A DNA stretch of 64,000 nucleotides, from positions 63,549 through 127,548 of the forward strand of contig PNKX01000006.1 in NCBI GenBank assembly GCA_013822725.1, written 5' to 3'. Position 1 is the first letter of the stretch. Every line of letters starts with the position of its first letter. The notes beneath the pieces were generated by a model that was not told the DNA's origin, did not search any database, and was given only the letters and a program-made list of their open reading frames with translations. The DNA comes from Pirellula sp. Its GTDB lineage: Bacteria; Planctomycetota; Planctomycetia; Pirellulales; Lacipirellulaceae. The position numbers were made by a program, and so were the translations under genes. Positions 28,564 to 37,055 of the stretch are shown here, piece by piece.

Positions 28564-31158
28564 ATGCTTCTTATGACGAAACACAACGCTCTGCAACTCG
28601 CGGCACTATTCGTAACGGCAGTCTTAGCCCCGCACGCTAGCGCTCAACTCCCCTTTTTCCCCGGGGCCGAGGGATTCGGCGGCACGTTCACCGGCACGGC
28701 GCCGGCCGGGGGGTGGTTTTCCAACGCTTCGATCTACCACGTCACGACGACGGCCGACACGCTCGCCCCCGACGGCAAACCCGCCGTCGGCACGCTTCGC
28801 GGGGCCTTCTACGACGCTGCGCGCAAGCAGCAGGCGAGCAACGTCGTCGTCGTTTTCGACGTGGGCGGCGTCTTTCAACTGACGCAGGGCAGCCTCGACA
28901 TCAAAACAGTCAACAACATCTACATCGCCGGCCAGACGGCGCCGAGCCCGGTGACGGTCTACGGCGATTCGACGCAGATCACCAAGAGCAACAACACGAT
29001 GACGAGCAACGTCATCCTTCGTTACATGACGTTTCGCAAGGGGACCGGCGAGGGGGAAGACGCCATTGGGTTCACGGGCGGCAGCGGCACGGGGACGATC
29101 GCCACGAACATGATTCTTGACCACGTCTCGGCCTCGTGGGCCGAGGACGAAGACCTGTCGGTCGCGAACAACAACACGAACGTGACGGTGCAGTATTCGA
29201 TCATTGCCGACGCCCTCACCAGCAACCACGCCTACGGCTCGCTGATCCGGCCGCAGGTCGATTCGAGCGTGACGTTCCATCACAACCTGTATGCGAGCAA
29301 CGCCAGCCGGCAGGCGCGGTTCGGCACGTACAACGCGGAGACGCTCACCGCCGACTTCCGCAACAACGTCATCTACAATTGGCGCGACCGCGCGAGCTAC
29401 ACCGGCGGCAGCAGTGAAGCAGAGCAGGAGTTTACTGACGTGAACTACGTCGGCAACTATCTCATCGCCGGCCCGAACACGACGGGGAGCGCCACGCGGG
29501 CTTTCTCCGTCGATAAGAACGTCACCTCGCGCGTCTACCAGTCGGGCAACTACGTCGACTTCGACAAGCAACTGAACCCCGGCGGCGCGCCGAACGGCAG
29601 TGACCTCGATTGGTCGGCGTTCGCCGTGTCGACGCCGGTGACCGATCAAACCTTCACGCAAATGGCGATGCCGTTCGCGATGGCGCCGGTGACGACGCAA
29701 ACGGCGCCCGCGGCGTACGAGCAAGTGATCGACCATGTCGGCAATTCCTGGTGGAATCGCGAAGCGATCGACCAGCGGATCATCAACAACGTGAAGGGCA
29801 ACACCGGCCCTCCCGGCGGCGTCGGCGCTGCGGCGCCAAACGCGACCGAACTTGCCAGTCTGCTCGCCACGCCGACGACTGCCCGCGCGGCTGGTTGGGA
29901 TAGTGACAACGACAGTATGCCAAATGCGTGGGAACTCGCCCACGGCCTCAATCCCAACTCGGCGGCCGACAACAAGCTCGACTTCGATAACGACGGCTAT
30001 GTCAACGTCGTCGAGTATCTCAACGAAGCGGGCGAGTTTCCGGCGCCGGCGCCGATCGTGTTCAACGGTGCGACGAACACGCGCTACGCCCAGATCACGA
30101 ATTGGAAAACCAACGACGGCGGCGTCACCGCGGGGAGCAACTGGCAGCCTTCCAAGTACGACGCCGCGGTGATTAACAACGGCACGGTCGCCGTGGACGC
30201 CGTCGGCCAACATGCCGGCTTGCTGCAAGTGGCGCCCACGGCGGGCAACTCGGCGACGCTGAACGTGACCGCCGGTTGGATCGACGTCGCCGAGCGGCTC
30301 GAAGTCGGCGCCACGGGCGGCGGCGTGGTGAATCATTCGGGCGGTCTCGTCCTCGCCGACGAAGTCGTGCTCGGGGGCTCGGCGGGAGCGAGCGGCGCCT
30401 ACAACCTTTCGGGCAACGGCGTCCTGCGAACGGGCTTACTGGCGAAGGGCGCCAGCGGAGGAGCCTTTAACTTCACCGGCGGGACGCTCAGCGCCGACGT
30501 CGTCGACTTTGATCTGACTAACGATGGCGGCGTCATCGCTCCCGGCGACAGCCCTGGCCTGACGCAGATCAACGGCGACCTGATCCTTAATAGCGGCGTC
30601 ATGGAGATCGAGATCGGTGGCACGCAGTTTGGCCAGTTCGACCGCATCGAAGTCGACGGCATCGCCGACTTCGGCGGCACATTACGCGTCGAACTCCTCA
30701 ACCTCGGCGGCGGCGCCTATCAGCCTCAACTGGGCGATTCGATTCCCTTCCTGGCAGCTGGCGGAGGCGCCGGCGGCCTGTTCGACGCGCTGGAACTCCC
30801 CACGTTGGCGCCAGGGTTGGCGTGGCAACTCAATCCGGGCAACGTGACAGTGCTCCTGAACGTCGTCGTCGACTCGCCGCTCGACCCTGCGGACTTCAAC
30901 GGCAACGGCACGGTCGACGGGGTCGATCTCGCGATCTGGCAGAACGGCTTCGGTCTCGCAGGCCAAACCAACAACGCCGCCGGCGACGCCGACGGCGATG
31001 GGAGCGTCGACGGCAGAGACTTTCTGGTGTGGCAACGGAACTTCACTTCATCCGGCAGCGCCACTGCCTCAGCAGCCGTCCCAGAACCGATGAGCTTGGC
31101 AGGATGGATGCTTGCCCCAGCCACATTGGCGTGGATCGCAAGACGACGTCTGCCATGA
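28564..31158 (+). CDS. Pectate-lyase-like protein with dockerin-like repeats and PEP-CTERM
   Basis: An 864-residue secreted modular protein. Order: signal peptide (to about ASA), pectate-lyase-like beta-helix about 30-480 (FFPGAEGFGG, YIAGQTAPSPVTVYG, ILDHVSASWAEDEDLS), calcium-binding segment DSDNDSMPNAWELAHGLNPN, a beta-strand repeat region about 495-760, two dockerin-like repeats (DFNGNGTVDGVDLAIWQNGF and DADGDGSVDGRDFLVWQRNF) and VPEPMSLAGWMLAPATLAWI as PEP-CTERM. It is closely similar in order and sequence to the next gene, so they look like tandem duplicates. Probable role: cleavage of pectin-type polysaccharide while held at the surface. ATG 28564 is used; ATG 28573 is possible. Neither has a strong ribosome site. 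Confidence 0.88.
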   Translation: MLLMTKHNALQLAALFVTAVLAPHASAQLPFFPGAEGFGGTFTGTAPAGGWFSNASIYHVTTTADTLAPDGKPAVGTLRGAFYDAARKQQASNVVVVFDVGGVFQLTQGSLDIKTVNNIYIAGQTAPSPVTVYGDSTQITKSNNTMTSNVILRYMTFRKGTGEGEDAIGFTGGSGTGTIATNMILDHVSASWAEDEDLSVANNNTNVTVQYSIIADALTSNHAYGSLIRPQVDSSVTFHHNLYASNASRQARFGTYNAETLTADFRNNVIYNWRDRASYTGGSSEAEQEFTDVNYVGNYLIAGPNTTGSATRAFSVDKNVTSRVYQSGNYVDFDKQLNPGGAPNGSDLDWSAFAVSTPVTDQTFTQMAMPFAMAPVTTQTAPAAYEQVIDHVGNSWWNREAIDQRIINNVKGNTGPPGGVGAAAPNATELASLLATPTTARAAGWDSDNDSMPNAWELAHGLNPNSAADNKLDFDNDGYVNVVEYLNEAGEFPAPAPIVFNGATNTRYAQITNWKTNDGGVTAGSNWQPSKYDAAVINNGTVAVDAVGQHAGLLQVAPTAGNSATLNVTAGWIDVAERLEVGATGGGVVNHSGGLVLADEVVLGGSAGASGAYNLSGNGVLRTGLLAKGASGGAFNFTGGTLSADVVDFDLTNDGGVIAPGDSPGLTQINGDLILNSGVMEIEIGGTQFGQFDRIEVDGIADFGGTLRVELLNLGGGAYQPQLGDSIPFLAAGGGAGGLFDALELPTLAPGLAWQLNPGNVTVLLNVVVDSPLDPADFNGNGTVDGVDLAIWQNGFGLAGQTNNAAGDADGDGSVDGRDFLVWQRNFTSSGSATASAAVPEPMSLAGWMLAPATLAWIARRRLP

Positions 31159-31302
31159 GCGGCGCCCCAAATGCGCCGGAGCGGAACCCAACCTTCGCCA
31201 ATCGAGAAGCGTCCACATTTCCCATAGCGGCATCGTCTCCACTCGCTGGTTAAAATGGCGGTTCTCCTCATCAATTCGATTTAGCCGATCTACGCTCTGC
31301 TC

Positions 31303-34020
31303 ATGTGGCTCCGCAACCGCTCGTTTGTTCTCGCCGCGCTCATCGCCTGCGCGTTCGCCTACGCCGCCACACGCGCGCACGCCCAATCGCTACCCGCCTT
31401 CTCCGGCGCTGATGGCGCCGCCGCCAACGTCACCGGCGGTCGCGGCGGCTTGGTCTATCATGTGACCAAGCTCGACCTCAACATGAACGACGCCGGCCCT
31501 GGCACGTTGCGCTACGGGTTGAGCGATTCCAACTTCACCGTGAATGGCGCCGTCCAGCCGCGCACGATCGTCTTCGACGTTGCCGGCACGTTCTGGCTCG
31601 GGCGCTACGGCGCCGAGAATGGCCACGACAACGGTTGGGACACGACCAGCCGCTACAACCTTGGCAGCCACGTCACCGTCGCCGGCCAAACGGCGCCTGG
31701 CCCCGTGACCATCATGGGGGGCTTAGTGAAAGCGAACGGCACGAACACGATCCTTCGCAACGTGACGATCGCTCCCGGCTACGGGATGCGGAACTTCTCG
31801 AAGCCCGAGGATGGCGTCTTCCCCACGCCGGGCGATTTTCCGGACTCGTACGTCTACGACGCGATCGACATCACCGGCACAAACCTGATGATCGACCATG
31901 TCACCACCGCCTACTCGACCGACGAAACGATCTCGGCGAACGAACTCGCCAACAACGTCACCATCCAGTACAGCAACATTTCGCAGGGACAAAACTATCC
32001 GCAGGCCGACGCCGAGGCGAGCGGCATTACCTACACGGGCCACGCCCTCGGTTCGCTGCTGCAGGGAGGCTCGAACGCGAAGTTCAGCGTCCACCACAAT
32101 CTCTACGCCCATCAGAAGGGCCGTCTGCCGCGCGTGGGGAGCGAAGTCGGCACCGGCGCCTTCAACGACTTCCGCAACAACGCCTTCTACAACTGGCTCG
32201 GCACGGCCGGCGGCGGGGCGAGCAGTCAGCCGAGCTTCAACAATTTCGTCGGCAACTTTTGGCGGGCAGGCCCGGGGGGCGACAATCCCGTCGGCGGCGC
32301 CAGCACGGCGATCACCACGGCCAACGGCGGCACGGGCATTTTCAGCGGCAGCAACTCCAGCGGCACGCGCGTCCACCACTCCGGCAATCTCAAGGACACG
32401 AACAAAGACGGCGACGCCAACGACGGCGTCGCGCTGACCAACAGCGACTTCAGTTCCTCGAGTATCCAAGCCGGTCCCGTCTGGTCGGGCGGCACGCCGA
32501 CCTACAATGGCGTCACTGACACGGCGACCAACGCCTACAACCGCGTCCTCGACTACATGGGCGCCAACTGGTGGACCCGCGACAACGTGATTGACACGCT
32601 CGACGAGCGGATTATTCACGAGGTCCGCACCGGCACGGGGAAGATCAAGGCGTGGGCCGACGATCCCTTCAACGCCGATGCGAACGAAGGCGTCGAGTGG
32701 CGCAGCATGCTTGCCAAGCGGGCTGATCCCGTCACCGGCGCCGCCCCCTACAACCGCGCCGCCGATTGGGACGTCGACGGCGACGGCATGCCCGGCTTCT
32801 GGGAAGCGGCCCACAATCTCAATCCGCAAGCCGCCGACAACAACGGCGATTTTGACGCCGACGGCTACACCAATCTTGAAGAGTACGTCAACGAAGTCGC
32901 CGCGTGGCCGGCGCCGACGACGATCGTGTTCAACGGCGCTACGAACTCGCGCTACGCCCAGATCACGAACTGGGACGCCAACCCCGACGCGGCATTCACC
33001 CACAACTGGCAGCCGTCGCGTTACGACGCGGCGACGATCCAGAATGGAACTGTCGTCGTCGACGCCGTTGGCCAGCATGCCGGGGCGTTGGCGATCGCGC
33101 CGAGCGCGGGCAACAACGCCGCGCTCAACGTCACGGCCGGCTGGCTCGAAGTCGCTGGCGAACTCCAAGTCGGCGCCGCAGGGCAGGGGACCGTCATCCA
33201 TACTGGCGGCGCCGTCGCGGCCAGCGCGATCGCGCTCGGCGGCAGCGGCGCCAATTCGGCAGGCGTTTACCAACTTTCAGGCGGCGGCCTGCTCCGCGCC
33301 GGCCTACTCGCCAAAGGCGCGAACGGCGGCGCGTTTGAATTCACTGGCGGCACGCTATCGGCGGACGTCATCGACTTCTCGCTGGTGAACCAGGGAGGTT
33401 CGATCTCCCCTGGCGAGTTCCTCGGCCTGACTGAAATCGACGGCGATCTCACCATGCAGAGCGGCTCGATCGATCTCCAACTCGCCGCGGCGGCGCTCGG
33501 CGGCTTCGATCAGTTAACCGTCAGCGGCGTGCTCGTCGCCGGCGGCGCGCTCAATGTCACGCTCGTCGACGCGTTTGTCCCCGCCGCCGGCGATAGCTTC
33601 GACTTGCTCGACTTCGCGTCGGCCAGCGGCGCCTTTACGCTCAATCTGCCGGCGCTCCCCGCGGGGCTTGCGTGGGACGTGAGTGAATTGCTCACCGTCG
33701 GCGAACTCGCCGTCGCCGCCGTTCCGCTCGGCGACGCCGATTTCAACGGCGACGGCATGGTCGACGGCGGCGATTTCCTCGCGTGGCAGCACGGGTTCGC
33801 GCTCACGGGCCAAACTGACAACGCTAACGGCGACGCCAACGCCGACGGCCTCGTCGACGCCGCCGACCTCACGGTCTGGCAATCGCAGTTCGGCGGCGCC
33901 GCCGCAGCGCTGAGCCCGGCAAATGCCCCGGTCCCTGAGCCGGGCGCGATACTTCTCGGCCTCCTCGCCTTGGTCGGGCTCCGCTGGCATGCTGCCTGTG
34001 ATCAGCGGGTACGCGCTTAA
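31303..34020 (+). CDS. Pectate-lyase-like protein with dockerin-like repeats and PEP-CTERM (paralogue)
   Basis: A 905-residue relative of the preceding gene with the same order: signal peptide ending ATRAHA, beta-helix lyase-like domain (GGRGGLVYHVTKLD, VTVAGQTAPGPVTIMGG, MIDHVTTAYSTDETISANEL), calcium segment DVDGDGMPGFWEAAHNLNPQ, strand-repeat region, dockerin-like pair (DFNGDGMVDGGDFLAWQHGF and DANADGLVDAADLTVWQSQF) and a PEP-CTERM signal VPEPGAILLGLLALVGL. The strand-repeat region shares almost identical words with its neighbour (VDAVGQHAG, LLAKGA-x-GGAF), which supports duplication. Its C-terminal tail after the hydrophobic segment is longer and has fewer Arg residues than usual. Substrate is not known. 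Confidence 0.88.
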   Translation: MWLRNRSFVLAALIACAFAYAATRAHAQSLPAFSGADGAAANVTGGRGGLVYHVTKLDLNMNDAGPGTLRYGLSDSNFTVNGAVQPRTIVFDVAGTFWLGRYGAENGHDNGWDTTSRYNLGSHVTVAGQTAPGPVTIMGGLVKANGTNTILRNVTIAPGYGMRNFSKPEDGVFPTPGDFPDSYVYDAIDITGTNLMIDHVTTAYSTDETISANELANNVTIQYSNISQGQNYPQADAEASGITYTGHALGSLLQGGSNAKFSVHHNLYAHQKGRLPRVGSEVGTGAFNDFRNNAFYNWLGTAGGGASSQPSFNNFVGNFWRAGPGGDNPVGGASTAITTANGGTGIFSGSNSSGTRVHHSGNLKDTNKDGDANDGVALTNSDFSSSSIQAGPVWSGGTPTYNGVTDTATNAYNRVLDYMGANWWTRDNVIDTLDERIIHEVRTGTGKIKAWADDPFNADANEGVEWRSMLAKRADPVTGAAPYNRAADWDVDGDGMPGFWEAAHNLNPQAADNNGDFDADGYTNLEEYVNEVAAWPAPTTIVFNGATNSRYAQITNWDANPDAAFTHNWQPSRYDAATIQNGTVVVDAVGQHAGALAIAPSAGNNAALNVTAGWLEVAGELQVGAAGQGTVIHTGGAVAASAIALGGSGANSAGVYQLSGGGLLRAGLLAKGANGGAFEFTGGTLSADVIDFSLVNQGGSISPGEFLGLTEIDGDLTMQSGSIDLQLAAAALGGFDQLTVSGVLVAGGALNVTLVDAFVPAAGDSFDLLDFASASGAFTLNLPALPAGLAWDVSELLTVGELAVAAVPLGDADFNGDGMVDGGDFLAWQHGFALTGQTDNANGDANADGLVDAADLTVWQSQFGGAAAALSPANAPVPEPGAILLGLLALVGLRWHAACDQRVRA

Positions 34021-34208
34021 CCTTACGAATTAATAGTCGTAAGCTCGCACCACCCCATTCTTCAAAGAAAAACAACGACTCGAAATCGCCTGCGCGTCTA
34101 GCAGCGCTCATGCCGGTGGTCGCCCGTAGCGCGTGCAGGTATCATCAACCCCTCGCGTCCACTGCCGCCTCACCATTCGCTCCGAGCGTTCCGCGCTCGC
34201 TCGCCCCC

Positions 34209-35234
34209 ATGAAGCCCCGACTCGTCGAAAAGCTCGCCGCCCTCCGCCAGAACCTCGACTGCGGCCATTTCATTCTCGCTGACGCGAAGGACGCCGACAT
34301 GGCGTGGGGCGTTACCAGCCCTGGCGAACCATACCCGGCCAAACAGAGCGGTCGGCGTTGCCGTTCGATGCCCGAGTTCCGCGAGCAGATCCGCGAGATC
34401 GTCCGCCAAGGCGCCGTCGACATCATGCTTGCCTCGGTTTCGACGATGGATCAACTCGCCCACCGCGAAGGGCTGTTTGATGCGAGCGAAGTCACGCCGG
34501 CGATTCGCGCCAACGACGCCACCGACGTCTGGATCCCGCGCGGCGGCAATTATCGCGCGACCCCGTCGCACCCCTTTGCCAGCTGTTATCTCGAAGAGGC
34601 TCAGTTCGGCAGCCTGATGGCCGCCGGGGACGGCGAGCCCAAGGTGAACCTTGGGCTCTACTCGGCGACGTTCAATAATTCGTTCGAGAGCGACTACGCC
34701 ACGCTCGAAGCCTTCCGCGCCTTCCGCGCCGACGCCGAGCAATGCGGCTTCCACTACTTTCTCGAAGTCTTCGCACCGAACATCGACGGCGTCGTCCCGC
34801 CCGATCAGGTCGGCGCGTTCGTCAACGACCACATTTGCCGGATGCTCGCCGGCGTCCCGTTGAGCGGCCGCCCGCAGTTCCTAAAGATTCCGTTCTTCGG
34901 CCCCGAATCGCTCGAAGAATTGGTCGCCTACGACCCCAGCATGATCGTCGGCGTCCTCGGCGGCAGCAGCGGCACTAGCTTCGACGCCTTCACGCTGCTG
35001 GCTGAAGCCAAGAAGTATGGCGCCCGCGTCGCTCTGTTCGGCCGGAAGATCAAAGACGCCGAGCACCCGCTGTCGTTCGTTGCCACGCTCCGCCAAGTTG
35101 CGGACGGCGGGCTTTCAGCGGACGAAGCGGTCCGCGCGTACCACGGCGAACTGCAGAAGCTGCAGATCGCTCCGCGACGAGCGCTGAAAGACGACCTTGA
35201 ACTCACGGCCACTGAACTAAGCTACGCGCGGTAG
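34209..35234 (+). CDS. Aldolase-like beta/alpha-barrel protein
   Basis: A 341-residue cytoplasmic protein without signal peptide. The alternating strand-helix pattern and the late glycine-rich loop (MIVGVLGGSSGTSFDAF) followed by ALFGRKIKDAEHPL fit a class I aldolase-type TIM barrel of the DhnA/FbaB kind with a phosphate-binding loop. I cannot place a Schiff-base lysine with confidence; K in FLKIPFFG on a predicted strand is a candidate. It follows the pectate-lyase-like genes, so cleavage of a sugar-acid phosphate such as a pectin breakdown product is an attractive but unproved guess. I chose ATG 34209 because conserved-looking sequence starts there; the frame is open from 34110. Confidence 0.65.
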   Translation: MKPRLVEKLAALRQNLDCGHFILADAKDADMAWGVTSPGEPYPAKQSGRRCRSMPEFREQIREIVRQGAVDIMLASVSTMDQLAHREGLFDASEVTPAIRANDATDVWIPRGGNYRATPSHPFASCYLEEAQFGSLMAAGDGEPKVNLGLYSATFNNSFESDYATLEAFRAFRADAEQCGFHYFLEVFAPNIDGVVPPDQVGAFVNDHICRMLAGVPLSGRPQFLKIPFFGPESLEELVAYDPSMIVGVLGGSSGTSFDAFTLLAEAKKYGARVALFGRKIKDAEHPLSFVATLRQVADGGLSADEAVRAYHGELQKLQIAPRRALKDDLELTATELSYAR

Positions 35235-35239
35235 CGCAA

Positions 35240-35266
35240 TAGCCGCGGGTCAACGACCCGCCGGAG
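35240..35266. repeat. Third copy of the 30-bp hairpin repeat
   Basis: Matches 27 bases of 21489-21515 exactly, starting TAGCCGCGGG, and forms the GCGGGTC/GACCCGC hairpin. It lies six bases after the stop of the aldolase-like gene. No inverted partner is visible nearby. Confidence 0.85.
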
Positions 35267-35280
35267 TGCTGAGAAAGACT

Positions 35281-35434
35281 AACCACCAAGGCACGAAGGA
35301 CACAAAGACGCACCAGGGAAGAAGAAGGAAGGAAAATGATCGGGTAAGAAAGGCCAGATCCCCTGGCTTCTTGCGCTTCTCTTACCTTGCTTCCTTCGTG
35401 TTTCTTGGTGGTCTTTGCGCCTTGGCGGTTAATC
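35281..35434. repeat. Long inverted repeat, family E
   Basis: The left arm (AACCACCAAGGCACGAAGG) faces an imperfect complement in 35390-35434. It fills the gap between the convergent aldolase-like and PEP-CTERM genes and may serve as a two-way transcript end. Confidence 0.75.
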
Positions 35435-35454
35435 TTCAAAATCCTTCGCGGGGG

Positions 35455-36450
35455 CTACGACCGCCGCCGCCAGCGAATCGCGCCAATCGTCAGGGCGCCC
35501 GCGGCCAGTAGCGCCAACGATGCTGGCTCCGGCACTGCCCCAATCGCGGCCACGGCCGGTGGTCCGCCAAAGTGGCTCTTCCACAGAGCCAAGTCATTGG
35601 CGTCGACGTCGCCATCGTCATCGGCGTCGCCCGTGGTGGCGTCGGGCTGGCCGGTCAGGCCTAAACCGCGCTGCCAAGTCAGAAAGTCGGCCCCGTCGAC
35701 GTCGCCATCGCCGTCGAAGTCACCGTTAGAAGGATCAGTGTCGATGAACGGCGTGTCCTGGGCGGCGGCGTAACGAAAGACGCCGACGGTGTTATCCTCG
35801 TCCTCGGCGAACGCGATGCCGGCGAGCCCGGAGGTAAAAATCGGATCAAAATCGGTCGCCAGGGCGGTCACCTGTGGCTCCGCTGGCTTGCCCGCCGGAT
35901 CGTCGGCGAGCCAAGCGTACCCATTCAGCTGATTGCCGATGACGTTCAGTTCGATGACGACTTCAGAACTGGCGTTGAACGGAGCGTCGAAGGTCGTGCC
36001 GATGTCAAACGTCGCCCCGCCAGCCAGAATTTGGATGTTGAGATTGCCGCCGACGTCGAAGTACATGAGATAGCCGGAAAGAGTATTCGGATCGACGCGG
36101 GCGAGCACCACCAAATTACCGCCGTCGTTCGCGGGATCGTTGGGATCAGGAAGGACAATTCCCTGCGTGCGAACATAGGTGTCGGCGAAGCCAGTGGGCA
36201 CAAACCCCGACATCTGATTATCGTTCCCGATGTCGACGACCGGGGTCATGACGAAGTCGCCGCTCGAGGCGTCGTAATTCCCGGGAAAAAAACCGCCGAG
36301 ATCGGTAATCCATGGAACAGGGTTATTATCGGTAATGCTGCCATCGTTGAAGTCGTCCGTCCAGCCAGCTGCGAAAGCCGCCGATGGAATGAACCCAAAC
36401 AGACCGAGAACAGCCGCTACCTGCCACCACCGACGATGCACGACGAGCAT
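35455..36450 (-). CDS. PEP-CTERM protein with dockerin-like repeats
   Basis: A 331-residue exported protein. Start at 36450 has AGGAG six bases upstream. Signal peptide ends near AAFA. Residues about 28-220 begin WTDDFNDGSI and have the strand pattern of a concanavalin/LamG-like sugar-binding sandwich. Two dockerin-like repeats follow (DFDGDGDVDGADFLTWQRGL and DADDDGDVDANDLALWKSHF), then a PEP-CTERM signal VPEPASLALLAAGALTIGAI with a WRRRS tail. Probably a surface carbohydrate-binding protein acting with the lyase-like proteins just upstream; this is inferred from location and fold. Its upstream region carries a palindrome and a tandem repeat that may be operators. Confidence 0.88.
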   Translation of the reverse strand: MLVVHRRWWQVAAVLGLFGFIPSAAFAAGWTDDFNDGSITDNNPVPWITDLGGFFPGNYDASSGDFVMTPVVDIGNDNQMSGFVPTGFADTYVRTQGIVLPDPNDPANDGGNLVVLARVDPNTLSGYLMYFDVGGNLNIQILAGGATFDIGTTFDAPFNASSEVVIELNVIGNQLNGYAWLADDPAGKPAEPQVTALATDFDPIFTSGLAGIAFAEDEDNTVGVFRYAAAQDTPFIDTDPSNGDFDGDGDVDGADFLTWQRGLGLTGQPDATTGDADDDGDVDANDLALWKSHFGGPPAVAAIGAVPEPASLALLAAGALTIGAIRWRRRS

Positions 36451-36462
36451 GGACGTCTCCTA

Positions 36463-36509
36463 AGTCAATTGACTCAATGTTGAGAATATGCGGAGTTGAG
36501 AATATGCGG
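36463..36509 (-). promoter_or_regulatory. Palindrome plus tandem 15-bp repeat upstream of PEP-CTERM gene
   Basis: Bases 36463-36474 are the perfect 12-base palindrome AGTCAATTGACT, 12 bases before the start codon and next to the ribosome site. Immediately upstream are two exact 15-base direct repeats (36479-36493 and 36495-36509, CCGCATATTCTCAAC on the minus strand) with a 16-base period. This looks like a regulator binding site, but no regulator is known. Confidence 0.5.
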
Positions 36510-36574
36510 GCGCGGCGTCGGCAACCAAATTGCCGCATGGCCTAGGCGAAACTCCCGATGACGAGCGTGAAGAC

Positions 36575-36713
36575 CAGCTACGGCGTCTTGCAGACGCCAA
36601 ACCTCAGCTAAAACCGGTAGAAAAGGCAAAAATCGGTCCGGCAGGCGGATCTAAAGGCGAGAAATCGCCTATTCGCAGATTAACGGAGCGTAGCGGCCCC
36701 GTCAATTTTTTTC
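36575..36713 (+). ncRNA. Candidate structured RNA or leader with terminator
   Basis: Three stems occur in order in a 600-base gene-free gap (36451-37055). They are 36582-36598 (GGCGTCT/AGACGCC, 3-base loop), 36656-36671 (AGGCGA, loop GAAA, TCGCCT) and 36684-36703 (ACGG/CCGT) followed by seven T at 36707-36713. The GNRA-type loop and the terminal T-run suggest a plus-strand transcript. It could be a small RNA or a riboswitch-like leader for the gene at 37056. I could not match it to a known class. The rest of the gap holds nothing I recognise. Confidence 0.35.
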
Positions 36714-37055
36714 ACGCCAAAACCACCATTGATCCGCTTTCCGAACCTCGTGGCGCCTCCGTGAGCTGCTCGTTCGTCGGGTCTCTTTTTCGGCGCGAGT
36801 GGTCGAATTGGCTCCGATCCGCCTCGGCGGGATGCGTCTAAGTACTCGCGTTTTGCGGCCTGCTCGTTGGCCGGCGTCGTTCCGTAGAAGGCGATGCCAA
36901 GATTTCGCGGGGCTTGTCGAACGATTGTTAGCGCACCTGTGGCAAATGTCACGCCGGCGCCTTGACTGGGTTTGGCTCGTCCGGCAACTAGCCACTATAC
37001 TGCTGGGGCTTGGCGTCGGCGGCGATGTCTTTCGCATAGCGAGGGGAGAGTTTCG

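Noticed and set aside
28624-30336. 570-codon minus-strand frame opposite a pectate-lyase-like gene
   Set aside because: Antisense artefact of high-GC codon use; the plus-strand protein has signal peptide, dockerin and PEP-CTERM.
36575-36713. Cyclic-di-GMP (GEMM) riboswitch
   Set aside because: A few words look similar, but the conserved core and tetraloop-receptor layout could not be matched, so I left it as an unknown RNA candidate.
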